In this document: piece after piece, positions 25,002 to 33,640 of the stretch
Layout of the letters: each line of letters begins with the position of its first letter
Position numbering within the stretch: position 1 is the first letter of the stretch
Assembly: GCF_001983165.1 (NCBI RefSeq)
Contig: NZ_MNPU01000035.1
Location: 1-64,000 of the forward strand
Direction of reading: 5' to 3'
DNA: 64,000 nt
From: Pseudomonas gessardii
GTDB taxonomy: Bacteria; Pseudomonadota; Gammaproteobacteria; Pseudomonadales; Pseudomonadaceae
The notes under the pieces: generated by a model
Seen by the model: only the letters and a program-made list of their open reading frames with translations
Databases searched by the model: none
Told to the model about the DNA's origin: nothing
Program-made: the position numbers and the translations under genes

Positions 25002-25638
25002 CGCCGCCAAAAGCGGCCTGGACAGAGGACTCGCGGCAAACTGCCGCCCCTGACCATCGCAATTCATCAGGACGCGAGGCCGTCCTACGGGGCTCTTGCC
25101 ACACTGGAAGGCTCAAGATTGTAACAAGCGCAGGTGACATGAGGCCTGAAGCGAGTGCAAGAAGCAGCGTGATTATTCGCCTCTTGCGCCGATATTTATG
25201 GCCAGTTCACAAAGTGCAGTCAGTCTTGTACCAGACCACGGCGAATGCTTCGGAAACAACGCCTGTTATTAGCCATGAGCGTGAACTCCCCATTGGAGAA
25301 CACGGTAAATGCCAACCCGCTGCGGATTCTGCGCGCGGCAGCACCCGAATTATCAGGGATACGTGTAGGGTGGAGATGCACAACCGTCGGACTGTGTAGC
25401 ACTAGGCTTATATTTAGACGCTTCATCTCGTCCACAGTCGCCGGTTGATTCCTCCTCCTGACTGAGTGCTTATTAAGTCACCACAGCAAGCAGGACGCGT
25501 AAGTCGCGATACCAGCCCAATTGGCCGGTATTGCTGGACACTGGAGTGGCCAACCACTCTTGACGCACCTGACACCGACCGTGAGAAGTCGTGTGTGCCG
25601 AACGCCGTTTCCGGCAGCCCGGAAACCGACGGTACAAC
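25002..25638 (+). promoter_or_regulatory. Long rne 5' leader with hairpin at the start codon
   Basis: This stretch holds no convincing gene; small open frames within it lack Shine-Dalgarno sites. At its end GTTTCCGG (25607-25614) pairs with CCGGAAAC (25619-25626) around CAGC, finishing 12 nt before the ATG, where no good Shine-Dalgarno is visible. In E. coli the rne leader (361 nt) carries hairpins that RNase E reads to control its own mRNA. This leader probably does the same (inference). Confidence 0.55.
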
Positions 25639-28600
25639 ATGAAAAGAATGCTGATTAACGCAACTCAACCCGAAGAGTTGCGTGTTGCACTGGTAGATGG
25701 CCAACGCCTCTACGACCTGGACATCGAGTCCGGTGCACGCGAGCAGAAGAAGGCCAACATCTATAAAGGCCGGATTACTCGCATCGAGCCAAGCCTTGAG
25801 GCTGCCTTTGTCGATTTTGGCTCTGAGCGCCACGGCTTCCTGCCCCTCAAAGAAATCTCCCGCGAATACTTCAAGAAAGCCCCTGAAGGCCGCGTGAACA
25901 TCAAGGACGTCCTGAGCGAAGGCCAGGAAGTCATCGTCCAGGTCGAAAAAGAAGAACGTGGCAACAAGGGCGCCGCCCTGACCACCTTCATCAGCCTGGC
26001 TGGCCGTTACCTGGTCCTGATGCCGAACAACCCGCGTGCCGGCGGCATTTCCCGTCGTATCGAAGGTGAAGAACGCAACGAACTGCGTGAAGCGCTCAAC
26101 GGCCTGATCGCCCCGGCCGACATGGGCCTGATCGTGCGCACTGCCGGCCTTGGCCGCAGCAGCGAAGAAATGCAGTGGGACCTCGACTACCTGCTGCAAC
26201 TGTGGACCGCTATTAAAGAAGCGTCCCTGGACCGCTCCGCGCCATTCCTGATCTATCAGGAAAGCAACGTGATCATCCGCGCCATCCGCGACTACCTGCG
26301 CCAGGACATCGGCGAAGTGCTGATCGACAGCGTCGAAGCCCAGGACGAAGCCCTGACCTTCATCCGCCAGGTGATGCCGCAGTACGCCAGCAAGATCAAG
26401 CTGTACGAAGACAGCGTGCCGCTGTTCAACCGTTTCCAGATCGAAAGCCAGATCGAAACCGCCTTCCAGCGCGTGGTCGAACTGCCTTCCGGTGGCTCCA
26501 TCGTGATCGATCCGACCGAAGCCCTGGTGTCCATCGACATCAACTCGGCGCGCGCCACCAAAGGCAGCGACATCGAAGAAACCGCCCTGCAGACCAACCT
26601 GGAAGCGGCCGAAGAAATCGCTCGCCAACTGCGCCTGCGTGATATCGGCGGCCTGATCGTGATCGACTTCATCGACATGACCCCCGCCAAGAACCAGCGC
26701 GCCGTGGAAGAAAAAGTCCGCGAATGCCTGGAAGCCGACCGTGCCCGCGTGCAGGTTGGCCGCATCTCGCGCTTCGGCCTGCTGGAAATGTCCCGTCAGC
26801 GCCTGCGTCCGTCCCTGGGCGAAAGCAGCGGCATCGTCTGCCCGCGTTGCAACGGCACCGGCATCATCCGTGACGTTGAATCGCTGTCCCTGGCGATCCT
26901 GCGCCTGATCGAAGAAGAAGCCCTGAAAGACCGCACCGCCGAAGTCCGCGCGCAAGTGCCGATCCCGGTTGCAGCCTTCCTGCTCAACGAAAAACGCAAC
27001 TCGATCACCAAGATCGAACTGCGCACCCGTGCCCGTATCGTGATCCTGCCCAACGATCACCTCGAGACGCCGCACTTTGAAGTCCAGCGCCTGCGTGATG
27101 ACAGCCCGGAAGCCCACAGCGGCCAATCCAGCTACGAAATCGCCGCTGCCGCTGCCGAAGTCGAAGAAGTCCAGCCAGCCGCCGCGACCCGCACCCTGGT
27201 GCGCCAGGAAGCCGCCGTCAAGACCGCGCCGGCCCGTGCCAACGCACCGGTGCCGACTGAAGTCGCCGCCCCGGTGGCCGCGCCTGCCGTCCTGCCGGAG
27301 CCAAGCCTGTTCAAGGGCCTGGTGAAGTCGCTGGTCAGCCTGTTCGCCACCAAGGAAGAGCCGGTAGCTCCGGCCGTGGTCGAGAAGCCAGCCGCTGAAC
27401 GCCCTGCACGCAACGAAGAGCGTCGCAACGGTCGCCAGCAGAGCCGTAACCGCAACGGTCGCCGTGACGAAGAGCGCAAGCCTCGCGAAGAACGTGCACC
27501 GCGTGAAGAACGTGCGCCCCGCGAAGAGCGCCAGCCACGCGAAGCCCGTGAAGAAACCCCGGCCGTAGCCCGCGAAGAACGCGCCCCGCGTGAAGAGCGT
27601 GCGCCACGTGAAGAACGCGCACCCCGCACCCCTCGCGCCCCGCGTGAAGATCGCAAGCCACGTGGCGAGCGTGAAGAACGTGTACGTGAACTGCGCGAAC
27701 CACTGGACGCCGCTCCAGCCGTGGCAGCCGTTGCAGTGGAAGCCGCGACTGAAGAACGCCCGGCCCGCCAGCCCCGTGAAGAGCGCGCCCCACGCCCACC
27801 GCGTGAAGAGCGTCAACCACGCGCCGAGCAGGCTGCCGCCGCCAGCGAAGAAGAACTGCTGAACAACGACGAGCAGCCACAGGAAGATGGCCAGGACAAC
27901 GCCGAAGGCGATCGTCCACGCCGCCGCTCCCGTGGCCAGCGTCGTCGCAGCAACCGTCGTGAGCGTCAACGTGACGCCAACGGCAATGTGATCGAAGGCT
28001 CGGAAGAGACCGGCGAAGCCACCGAAGAAACCGCTAGCAACGAACCCACCAGCACCGAACTGGCCGCTGGCCTGGCCGTTACCGCTGCGGTTGCCAGCGT
28101 GGTCATCAGTGCGCCCGCCGAAGCCGAAGCCAACCAGCAGGCCGAACGTGCCACCGCCGCCGTGCAGGAAACTGCCGTCGTCGAAGCGCCGGTTGTCGAA
28201 GCGACCAGCGTGATCGAAGCACCTACCGCTCCAGCAGTGGAAGTTGCACCGGTTCGCGAAGCCCAGCCTGAAGCCGAAGCAGTAGCAGCACCTGCGGCCG
28301 TGGTTGAACCACAGCCAGTGGTTGAAGCGGTTGTCGAAGCGCCAGTTGCCGAGCCAACCCCGCCAGTGCGTGAAGTTCGCGAAGAACAGACCGCCTTCCA
28401 GTGGACTGCCGAGCCAGCCGTCGTCGCCGAAGCCCCTGCCCCGGCGCCGGTAGAAGAAGCGCCGGCCCCGGTTGCTGAAGTGGTTATCGCCGAACCTGCG
28501 GTAGTTGCAGAACCGGTCGTGGTTGCCGAGCCTGCTCCGGTGGTTGTGCAAACCCCAGTGGTTGCCGAAGTGGCCGCCCCAGTGGTTGAAGCCCCTGCCA

Positions 28601-28887
28601 GCGCCCTGACCGAAAACGGCCGTGCGCCTAACGACCCGCGTGAAGTGCGTCGTCGCAAGCGTGAAGCCGAGCGTCTGCAGAAAGAAGCCGAAGCAGCAGC
28701 GGCAGCAGCCCCGGCCGTCGTCGAAGCGGCACCGGTTGTTGCTGAAGTGGTCGAGGCGCCTGCCGTCGAAGCCGCAGTTGAGCACACTGCCCCAGCCATC
28801 GACGAGAACCTGCGTTCCGTTGATGAAGTGGTAGAGCACAACCCAAAAGCCCTGGAAGAAGAGCACGAGCCTAAACCCCTCGCTTAA
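25639..28887 (+). CDS. rne: Ribonuclease E
   Basis: 1082 aa. It is the endoribonuclease of mRNA decay and rRNA/tRNA processing and the scaffold of the degradosome. The S1 domain covers about residues 35-125. The DNase I-like catalytic domain holds the Mg-binding Asp300 (DINSARA) and Asp343 (IDFIDM), equivalents of E. coli Asp303 and Asp346. The zinc link is C401-P-R-C404. After about 530 the chain is disordered: an arginine-rich RNA-binding stretch with repeated APREER units (about 612-678), a second Arg patch (RRRSRGQRRRSNRRE), a long Ala/Val/Pro/Glu tract and a charged C-terminal tail. ATG 25639 is the start by homology (MKRMLINATQPEE). Confidence 0.97.
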   Translation: MKRMLINATQPEELRVALVDGQRLYDLDIESGAREQKKANIYKGRITRIEPSLEAAFVDFGSERHGFLPLKEISREYFKKAPEGRVNIKDVLSEGQEVIVQVEKEERGNKGAALTTFISLAGRYLVLMPNNPRAGGISRRIEGEERNELREALNGLIAPADMGLIVRTAGLGRSSEEMQWDLDYLLQLWTAIKEASLDRSAPFLIYQESNVIIRAIRDYLRQDIGEVLIDSVEAQDEALTFIRQVMPQYASKIKLYEDSVPLFNRFQIESQIETAFQRVVELPSGGSIVIDPTEALVSIDINSARATKGSDIEETALQTNLEAAEEIARQLRLRDIGGLIVIDFIDMTPAKNQRAVEEKVRECLEADRARVQVGRISRFGLLEMSRQRLRPSLGESSGIVCPRCNGTGIIRDVESLSLAILRLIEEEALKDRTAEVRAQVPIPVAAFLLNEKRNSITKIELRTRARIVILPNDHLETPHFEVQRLRDDSPEAHSGQSSYEIAAAAAEVEEVQPAAATRTLVRQEAAVKTAPARANAPVPTEVAAPVAAPAVLPEPSLFKGLVKSLVSLFATKEEPVAPAVVEKPAAERPARNEERRNGRQQSRNRNGRRDEERKPREERAPREERAPREERQPREAREETPAVAREERAPREERAPREERAPRTPRAPREDRKPRGEREERVRELREPLDAAPAVAAVAVEAATEERPARQPREERAPRPPREERQPRAEQAAAASEEELLNNDEQPQEDGQDNAEGDRPRRRSRGQRRRSNRRERQRDANGNVIEGSEETGEATEETASNEPTSTELAAGLAVTAAVASVVISAPAEAEANQQAERATAAVQETAVVEAPVVEATSVIEAPTAPAVEVAPVREAQPEAEAVAAPAAVVEPQPVVEAVVEAPVAEPTPPVREVREEQTAFQWTAEPAVVAEAPAPAPVEEAPAPVAEVVIAEPAVVAEPVVVAEPAPVVVQTPVVAEVAAPVVEAPASALTENGRAPNDPREVRRRKREAERLQKEAEAAAAAAPAVVEAAPVVAEVVEAPAVEAAVEHTAPAIDENLRSVDEVVEHNPKALEEEHEPKPLA

Positions 28888-28901
28888 CGCCTACGGCAAC
28901 T

Positions 28902-28938
28902 AAAAAGCCCCGCCTGATCACTCAGGCGGGGCTTTTTT
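28902..28938 (+). terminator. Rho-independent terminator of rne
   Basis: A 16-bp perfect stem AAAAAGCCCCGCCTGA (28902-28917) with its complement at 28922-28937, loop TCAC, and a T-run. It starts 15 bases after the rne stop and would work in both directions. Confidence 0.95.
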
Positions 28939-28966
28939 ATGGGCTCTGTTCAACGACAAAGATCAA

Positions 28967-29040
28967 ATGTGGGAGCGGGCTTGCCCGCGATGGCGGTAGA
29001 GAGAGGCACGGTGAGCTTAAGGCCGCCATCGCCGCCAAGC
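28967..29040. repeat. REP element with degenerate second arm
   Basis: A REP copy of the GTGGGAGCGGGCTTGCCC type starts at 28969. About 25 bases after it a shortened inverted GCCGCCATCGCCGCCAAGC arm follows. It separates rne from the convergent molybdenum-cofactor gene. Confidence 0.75.
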
Positions 29041-29046
29041 AAACCC

Positions 29047-29625
29047 CTACCTGAACTCCAGTGATTGCGGCACATCCACATCCCACAATACCCCGGGATC
29101 ATCCACCGGCACTTCCCGCACCTCCGCCTGGGCAAACAGAGCCTTGGCCCCACGGTCCCCAGTCAACCCCATCAACACCGGCCCCAGTGCCGGGCCAAAC
29201 GCAACAGGATGGCCCCGCCGGCCGGCATGCACCGGCACACTGACCCCCTCCACCCGCTCTATCACCCGCTCAATACTCGCCGCCTGGATAAACGGCATAT
29301 CCCCCAACACCACCAACCAACCCGCTGCCGAGCTACTGGCCGCCACCGCTGCCGCAATGCTGTCGCCCATGCCCGCCGAATCCAGGAGCAGCACTTCGCA
29401 CCCATAGCTCCCAGCCAGACGCACAACCTCGCTGCGCTCCGGCGATGTGACCACCCAACGTCGGGTGACACTGGCGGGCAAATTGACCAGCACCTGCTCC
29501 AAGACCGGCCGCGTCACCCCATCACGCCCCACACAAGGCGCCAGCAGTTTGTCCTGACCGCTTAACGCGCGGAACCGGCTGCCCTGCCCCGCCGCCAGGA
29601 CAATGGCGGTGATGGCGCTCGTCAA
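29047..29625 (-). CDS. MocA/MobA-like molybdenum cofactor nucleotidyltransferase
   Basis: 192 aa. The nucleotide-binding motif VLAAGQGSRFRALSGQDK (residues 10-27), the LLLDSAGMGDSIAAAV region and VVLGDMPFI (about 105-113, metal-binding Asp) mark the MobA-like NTP transferase family. Next to xdhC and a molybdenum hydroxylase, the likely reaction is CMP transfer to molybdopterin, giving the cytosine dinucleotide cofactor used by this enzyme type (MocA-like). It overlaps xdhC by 4 bases and is the last gene of the four-gene cassette. Confidence 0.88.
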   Translation of the reverse strand: MTSAITAIVLAAGQGSRFRALSGQDKLLAPCVGRDGVTRPVLEQVLVNLPASVTRRWVVTSPERSEVVRLAGSYGCEVLLLDSAGMGDSIAAAVAASSSAAGWLVVLGDMPFIQAASIERVIERVEGVSVPVHAGRRGHPVAFGPALGPVLMGLTGDRGAKALFAQAEVREVPVDDPGVLWDVDVPQSLEFR

Positions 29626-30608
29626 TTGACGGTTTCCAGCAAGGGCTTACGCTGCGAAACTTCCACACCGTTCTTGATTGCAACGATCTGCGCCATCAAC
29701 GACAAGGCAATCTCCGCCGGCGTATGACTGCCAATCGGCAGCCCAATCGGGCCGTGCAACCGTGCAATGGCCTCGGCGCTCAATCCCAGCGCCGCCAAGT
29801 CTTCGCGGCGCTTGCGGCTATTGACCCGCGAACCCAGGGCGCCAACGTAGAACGCCCTGGAATTCAAGGCGGTCAACAGCGCCATATCGTCCAGGCGTGG
29901 ATCGTGGGTCAGGGCGACAATGGCCGTGCGCTCGTCCGTCTGGATATTGAGCACGGCTTCATCGGGCATTCCCGGCACAAAGCGCCCGTGCTGTTCTTCC
30001 CAGCCATGCACAAACTCCGTACGCGGGTCGCAGATCAGCACTTCAAAATCCAACAGGCGCGCCATTTCGGCCACATAGCGCGACAACTGGCCAGCACCGA
30101 TCAGCAGCAGGCGCCAGCGCGGGCCGTAGATGGCCCGCAAGCGCTCACCATCAAAACTGACAAGGTCGGACTTGCTCGCCGCGCTTAAGCGCACAGTGCC
30201 CGTCGCCACATCCAACTCCCGTGCCACCATTTCATGGGCCTCGCAACGCGCCAGCAACTCGGCGACCCACGCAGGATCGCCCACCCGCTCCTCCGTCAGG
30301 CGCAAGGTGCCGCCGCAAGGCAATCCAAAGCGCGCCGCTTCATCCCGGGTGACGCCATAGGTCACCAGTTGCACCGGCGGCCCGTCATCAGGCAAGCGGC
30401 CATCGTGGAGCCGGGCGATCAGATCATCTTCGATGCAGCCCCCGGAGACCGAGCCGATCACCACCCCATCGCCGCGCAGGGCCAGCATCGCCCCTGGCGG
30501 TCGTGGCGCGCTGCCCCAGGTCTGGACCACGCTGTACAGCACCACCCGCTGCCCTGCGCGGCGCCATTGCAGCACGCTGCGCAGGACATTCAGATCCACG
30601 CTGTCCAT
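29622..30608 (-). CDS. XdhC-family molybdenum hydroxylase maturation protein
   Basis: 328 aa from ATG 30608, overlapping the large-subunit stop by one base (TGATG). XdhC binds the sulfurated molybdenum cofactor and inserts it into the apo-enzyme. The N-terminal XdhC/CoxI domain (about 8-80) contains TWGSAPRPPGAML and VSGGCIEDD. The C-terminal XdhC_C Rossmann domain (about 130-290) contains LLIGAGQLSRYVAEMA and VGALGSRVNSRKRREDL. It is required for the neighbouring hydroxylase (inference from context). Confidence 0.92.
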   Translation of the reverse strand: MDSVDLNVLRSVLQWRRAGQRVVLYSVVQTWGSAPRPPGAMLALRGDGVVIGSVSGGCIEDDLIARLHDGRLPDDGPPVQLVTYGVTRDEAARFGLPCGGTLRLTEERVGDPAWVAELLARCEAHEMVARELDVATGTVRLSAASKSDLVSFDGERLRAIYGPRWRLLLIGAGQLSRYVAEMARLLDFEVLICDPRTEFVHGWEEQHGRFVPGMPDEAVLNIQTDERTAIVALTHDPRLDDMALLTALNSRAFYVGALGSRVNSRKRREDLAALGLSAEAIARLHGPIGLPIGSHTPAEIALSLMAQIVAIKNGVEVSQRKPLLETVN

Positions 30609-32929
30609 CAGGCCTTCGCCTCCTGCTGCCAGCCCTGCAACTGATAGCGCACCGGCAGGTTGCGGATGCGCTTGCCGGTGGCGGCAAATATTGCATTGCA
30701 CAGCGCCGGTGCAATCGGCGGCACGCCCGGCTCCCCCACACCGCCCAGGGGCACCTCACCTTGGGGGGTGACTAAATGGATGGCGATTTCCTTGGGCGCC
30801 AGGGACATACGCGCCACTTCATACATATGGAAGTTGTCCTGCTGGACCTTGCCCTCCTTGAAGCTGATTTCCCCCAGGACCGCGTTGCCCAAGCCCATGA
30901 CGCAGGCGCCCTCGAACTGCGAGCGGATGCGCTCCGGGTTGATCTGCGGGCCGCAGTCCACGGCAATATCGGCCTTGTGCACAATCAAGGTGCCATCGTC
31001 CTTGACCTCCACCTCGATCACCGCCGCCACATAAGTCACAAAGCTGTAGTGCACCGCCAGCCCCAGGCCACGCCCCTTGGCCAGTGCACGGCCCCAGCCG
31101 GCAGCCTTGGCGGCGGTTTCCAGTACGCCACGCATGCGCGCGGTATCGATCGGGTAACGCTCGGGTGACTCACCGTAGTTCCACTCTTCGCTCAAGGTGC
31201 GTGGATCGATCTGGCGATCCGGGCCCAGCAGCTTGAGTTGATATTTCAGCGGATCCTGGCCGGCCTTGTGCGCCAGTTCATCGACAAAGCTCTGAATGGC
31301 AAAACCATGGGGGATATTCGACACCGAACGGTACCAACCCACACGGGTATGGGCGGCCGCTTCAGGGTTCTCCAGGCGCACATTGGGAATGGCGTAGGCC
31401 ATGTTAGTAAAGCCCATGCCCAGCTCAAACGCGGCCTCATGGTTCATGCCCGGCGCAAACAGCGCGGTGATGCTGGGTGCCACGGTGCGGTGCAGCCAGC
31501 CGGAGGGCATGCCGTCTTTGTTCAGGCCGGCCTTGAGGTACTCGGCGGAGACGGTATGGAAGTAGGAATTATGGATATCGTCTTCACGGGTCCATTGCAC
31601 GCGCACGGCCTTGCCGGGGAACTCCTTGGCCAGCAGCGCAGCCTCGATGATGAAGTCCGGCTTGGACTTGCGCCCGAAACCGCCGCCCAGCAAGGTGACA
31701 TGGATCGTGACATTATCGAACGGCAGGCCCAGGCGCTCGGCCACCCGTTCGCGCGTGACCTGCGGCGCCTGGCTCGGGGCCCAGGCCTCGCATTGCCCGT
31801 CGTGATAACGGGCCACGGCCACCATCGGCTCCATCGGCGACTGCGCCAGGTGTGGCAAGTAATACGCGGCTTCGAGGGTGCTGTCGGCATCGCTCAGGGC
31901 CTGGTCGATGCTGCCAGTATTGCGCACGACCTTGCCGGGCTGGAGGGCCGCGGCTTCCAGGGTCTTGCGATAGTCGATGGAGTTGTAGCCGGCATTGGCG
32001 CCGTCCTCCCAGACGATCTGCAATGCCTCACGGCCCTTGATCGCCGCCCAGGTGTTGCTGGCCACCACCGCCACCCCGCCCAAGGGGTGGAACTCCGAGG
32101 GTATGGGACGGCTCTCGATTTGCAGGACCTTGATCACACCCGGCACTTTCAACGCCGCGCTGGCATCGAACGACTTGACCTGGCCGCCATACACCTTGGG
32201 CCGGGCAATGGTCGCAAACAGCATGCCGTCGAAATGCACATCGGCGCCGTACACCGCGCGGCCATTGACGATATCGGCACCGTCGATGGCCTTGGTGGCG
32301 TCCTTGCCGATATAGCGAAATTGTGCCGGTTGCTTGAGCCGCAGGCTGTCGCGCGCCGGCACCGCCAGCGCACCGGCGGCTGCGGCCAGGGCGCCATAGC
32401 CCAGTTCGCGGCCGCTGGGCTGGTGAATCACTTTATGCAACTGTGCCCGGCATTCGCCCAGCGGGACTTGCCACTGCTCGGCAGCGGCCTGTTCCAGCAT
32501 GGTTCGCACGGCGGCGCCGCACCGGCGCATCGGCTCGAACCAATGGCGCATGCTGCGCGAACCGTCGGTATCCTGGTTGCCAAAACGCGCTTCATCGCCC
32601 GGCGCCTGCGCAACCTTCACCAGCGCCCAATCGGCCTCCAGTTCATCGGCCACCACCATGGTCAGGCTGGTGCGCACGCCCTGGCCCATTTCCGAGCGGT
32701 TGCAAATCACGGTGACGGTGCCGTCGGTGGCGATGCTGACATAGACCTTGGGATCATCGACCACCCCATGGGGCATCGCGGCCCCGCCGTATTGCTTGGC
32801 CTCGGCGGCAAAGGCCTGGGGCAAGCCCCAACTGGCAGCCACCACCAGCGCACCGGTGGCGCCGACCCCCTTGAGGAACCCACGGCGACTGAGGTTGTTC
32901 AGGGCGAAATTGCTCGGCAACTGGCTCAT
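30608..32929 (-). CDS. Molybdopterin-binding subunit of a Tat-exported aldehyde/isoquinoline oxidoreductase-type hydroxylase
   Basis: 773 aa. The N terminus carries a twin-arginine signal (LSRRGFLKGVGATGALVVAASWG, residues about 14-36), so the mature enzyme is periplasmic. It is the large subunit of an IorB-type molybdenum hydroxylase. Family motifs include the GGGFGRKS stretch (about 415-422), RVQWTREDD and the GVGEPGVPPIAPALCNA segment near the C terminus with the catalytic Glu (GEPG, Glu near 732). IorB-type subunits lack the FAD subunit and pass electrons through the (2Fe-2S) partner to cytochromes. Substrate cannot be read from sequence; aldehydes or N-heterocycles are typical. No cytochrome c gene is attached here. 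Confidence 0.9.
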   Translation of the reverse strand: MSQLPSNFALNNLSRRGFLKGVGATGALVVAASWGLPQAFAAEAKQYGGAAMPHGVVDDPKVYVSIATDGTVTVICNRSEMGQGVRTSLTMVVADELEADWALVKVAQAPGDEARFGNQDTDGSRSMRHWFEPMRRCGAAVRTMLEQAAAEQWQVPLGECRAQLHKVIHQPSGRELGYGALAAAAGALAVPARDSLRLKQPAQFRYIGKDATKAIDGADIVNGRAVYGADVHFDGMLFATIARPKVYGGQVKSFDASAALKVPGVIKVLQIESRPIPSEFHPLGGVAVVASNTWAAIKGREALQIVWEDGANAGYNSIDYRKTLEAAALQPGKVVRNTGSIDQALSDADSTLEAAYYLPHLAQSPMEPMVAVARYHDGQCEAWAPSQAPQVTRERVAERLGLPFDNVTIHVTLLGGGFGRKSKPDFIIEAALLAKEFPGKAVRVQWTREDDIHNSYFHTVSAEYLKAGLNKDGMPSGWLHRTVAPSITALFAPGMNHEAAFELGMGFTNMAYAIPNVRLENPEAAAHTRVGWYRSVSNIPHGFAIQSFVDELAHKAGQDPLKYQLKLLGPDRQIDPRTLSEEWNYGESPERYPIDTARMRGVLETAAKAAGWGRALAKGRGLGLAVHYSFVTYVAAVIEVEVKDDGTLIVHKADIAVDCGPQINPERIRSQFEGACVMGLGNAVLGEISFKEGKVQQDNFHMYEVARMSLAPKEIAIHLVTPQGEVPLGGVGEPGVPPIAPALCNAIFAATGKRIRNLPVRYQLQGWQQEAKA

Positions 32930-33396
32930 GCCTTGGCCTCCTGCAAGTGGGTCGCGGCCTGGCGGATCGCCGTCTTGATGCGGTTATAGGTGCCGCAACG
33001 GCAGATATTGCCGACCATCGCCTCTTCAATCTGCGCATCGCTGGGGTTGGGGTTGGTTTTGAGCAAGGCCGTGGCCGACATGATCTGCCCGCCCTGGCAG
33101 TAACCGCATTGCGCCACTGCGGTGTCCAGCCACGCCTGCTGCACCACCTGGCCAATCGGGTCGTTATGCAGGTTGTCGATAGTGCTGACGTTCTGCCCTT
33201 TGACCGAGCCGATGGGCGTGATGCAACTGCGCGCCGGCGAGCCGTCGATATGAATGGTGCAGGCACCGCACAGGCCCATGCCGCAACCGAACTTGGTGCC
33301 GTTGTAACCCGCCACGTCGCGGATCGCCCACAGTAGGGGCATGTCCTCGGTGACATCCAGTGGATGATCTTGACCGTTGAGTTTCAGAGTAATCAT
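32926..33396 (-). CDS. (2Fe-2S)-binding subunit of the molybdenum hydroxylase (IorA type)
   Basis: 156 aa from ATG 33396 (a GTG at 33402 is possible). It carries two [2Fe-2S] clusters: the plant-type motif GCGMGLCGACTIHIDG and C (about 38-60), and the helical-domain motif CGYCQGGQIM with a later CRC (about 97-138). It has no signal of its own and is presumably co-exported with the twin-arginine large subunit. It overlaps that gene by 4 bases and is the first gene of the cassette. A 14-bp palindrome at 33502-33515 is upstream. Confidence 0.93.
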   Translation of the reverse strand: MITLKLNGQDHPLDVTEDMPLLWAIRDVAGYNGTKFGCGMGLCGACTIHIDGSPARSCITPIGSVKGQNVSTIDNLHNDPIGQVVQQAWLDTAVAQCGYCQGGQIMSATALLKTNPNPSDAQIEEAMVGNICRCGTYNRIKTAIRQAATHLQEAKA

Positions 33397-33501
33397 GGGC
33401 ACGCCCGCATAGTGATTGGATTATGGGGTCGAGCTATCTGCCGCTTTCAAGGGAGCGGAGTCGGTTCACGCAGATGGCTCAGGCTAATCGGGCTCTCTTG
33501 T

Positions 33502-33515
33502 GAAGACAGGTCTTC
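33502..33515. promoter_or_regulatory. Candidate operator palindrome upstream of the hydroxylase cassette
   Basis: GAAGACAGGTCTTC is a perfect 6-bp inverted repeat with a 2-bp centre, about 105 bp before the iorA-type start. No regulator gene is adjacent. The rest of the 244-bp gap holds the murB terminator and a weak -10-like CATAAT near 33420 on the minus strand. Confidence 0.35.
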
Positions 33516-33589
33516 TCCGGGCCCTTGATAAACAGCATCTATCGAACAATAAACAGGCAGCGTTAGCCTGCTAAGTTAACCCAGCATTA

Positions 33590-33617
33590 ACAAAAAAGCC
33601 CTGCAGTGCAGGGCTTG
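33590..33617 (-). terminator. Rho-independent terminator after murB
   Basis: AAGCCCTGCA (33596-33605) pairs with TGCAGGGCTT (33607-33616), and a T-run follows on the minus strand (33597-33592). It closes the exbB-exbD-lpxK-trm112-kdsB-ptp-murB transcript. Confidence 0.88.
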
Positions 33618-33640
33618 GTTCAACACACGGAAAGCGTAGC

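Noticed and set aside
25423..28866. Open frame of 1147 codons on the minus strand opposite rne
   Set aside because: It is a mirror of the GC-rich codon pattern of rne, with a Phe/Gly/Arg-rich composition unlike any protein and no Shine-Dalgarno. The plus-strand frame has clear RNase E motifs.
31238..32989. Long plus-strand frame opposite the molybdenum hydroxylase large subunit
   Set aside because: Antisense shadow. The minus strand has a Tat signal, family motifs and operon overlaps.
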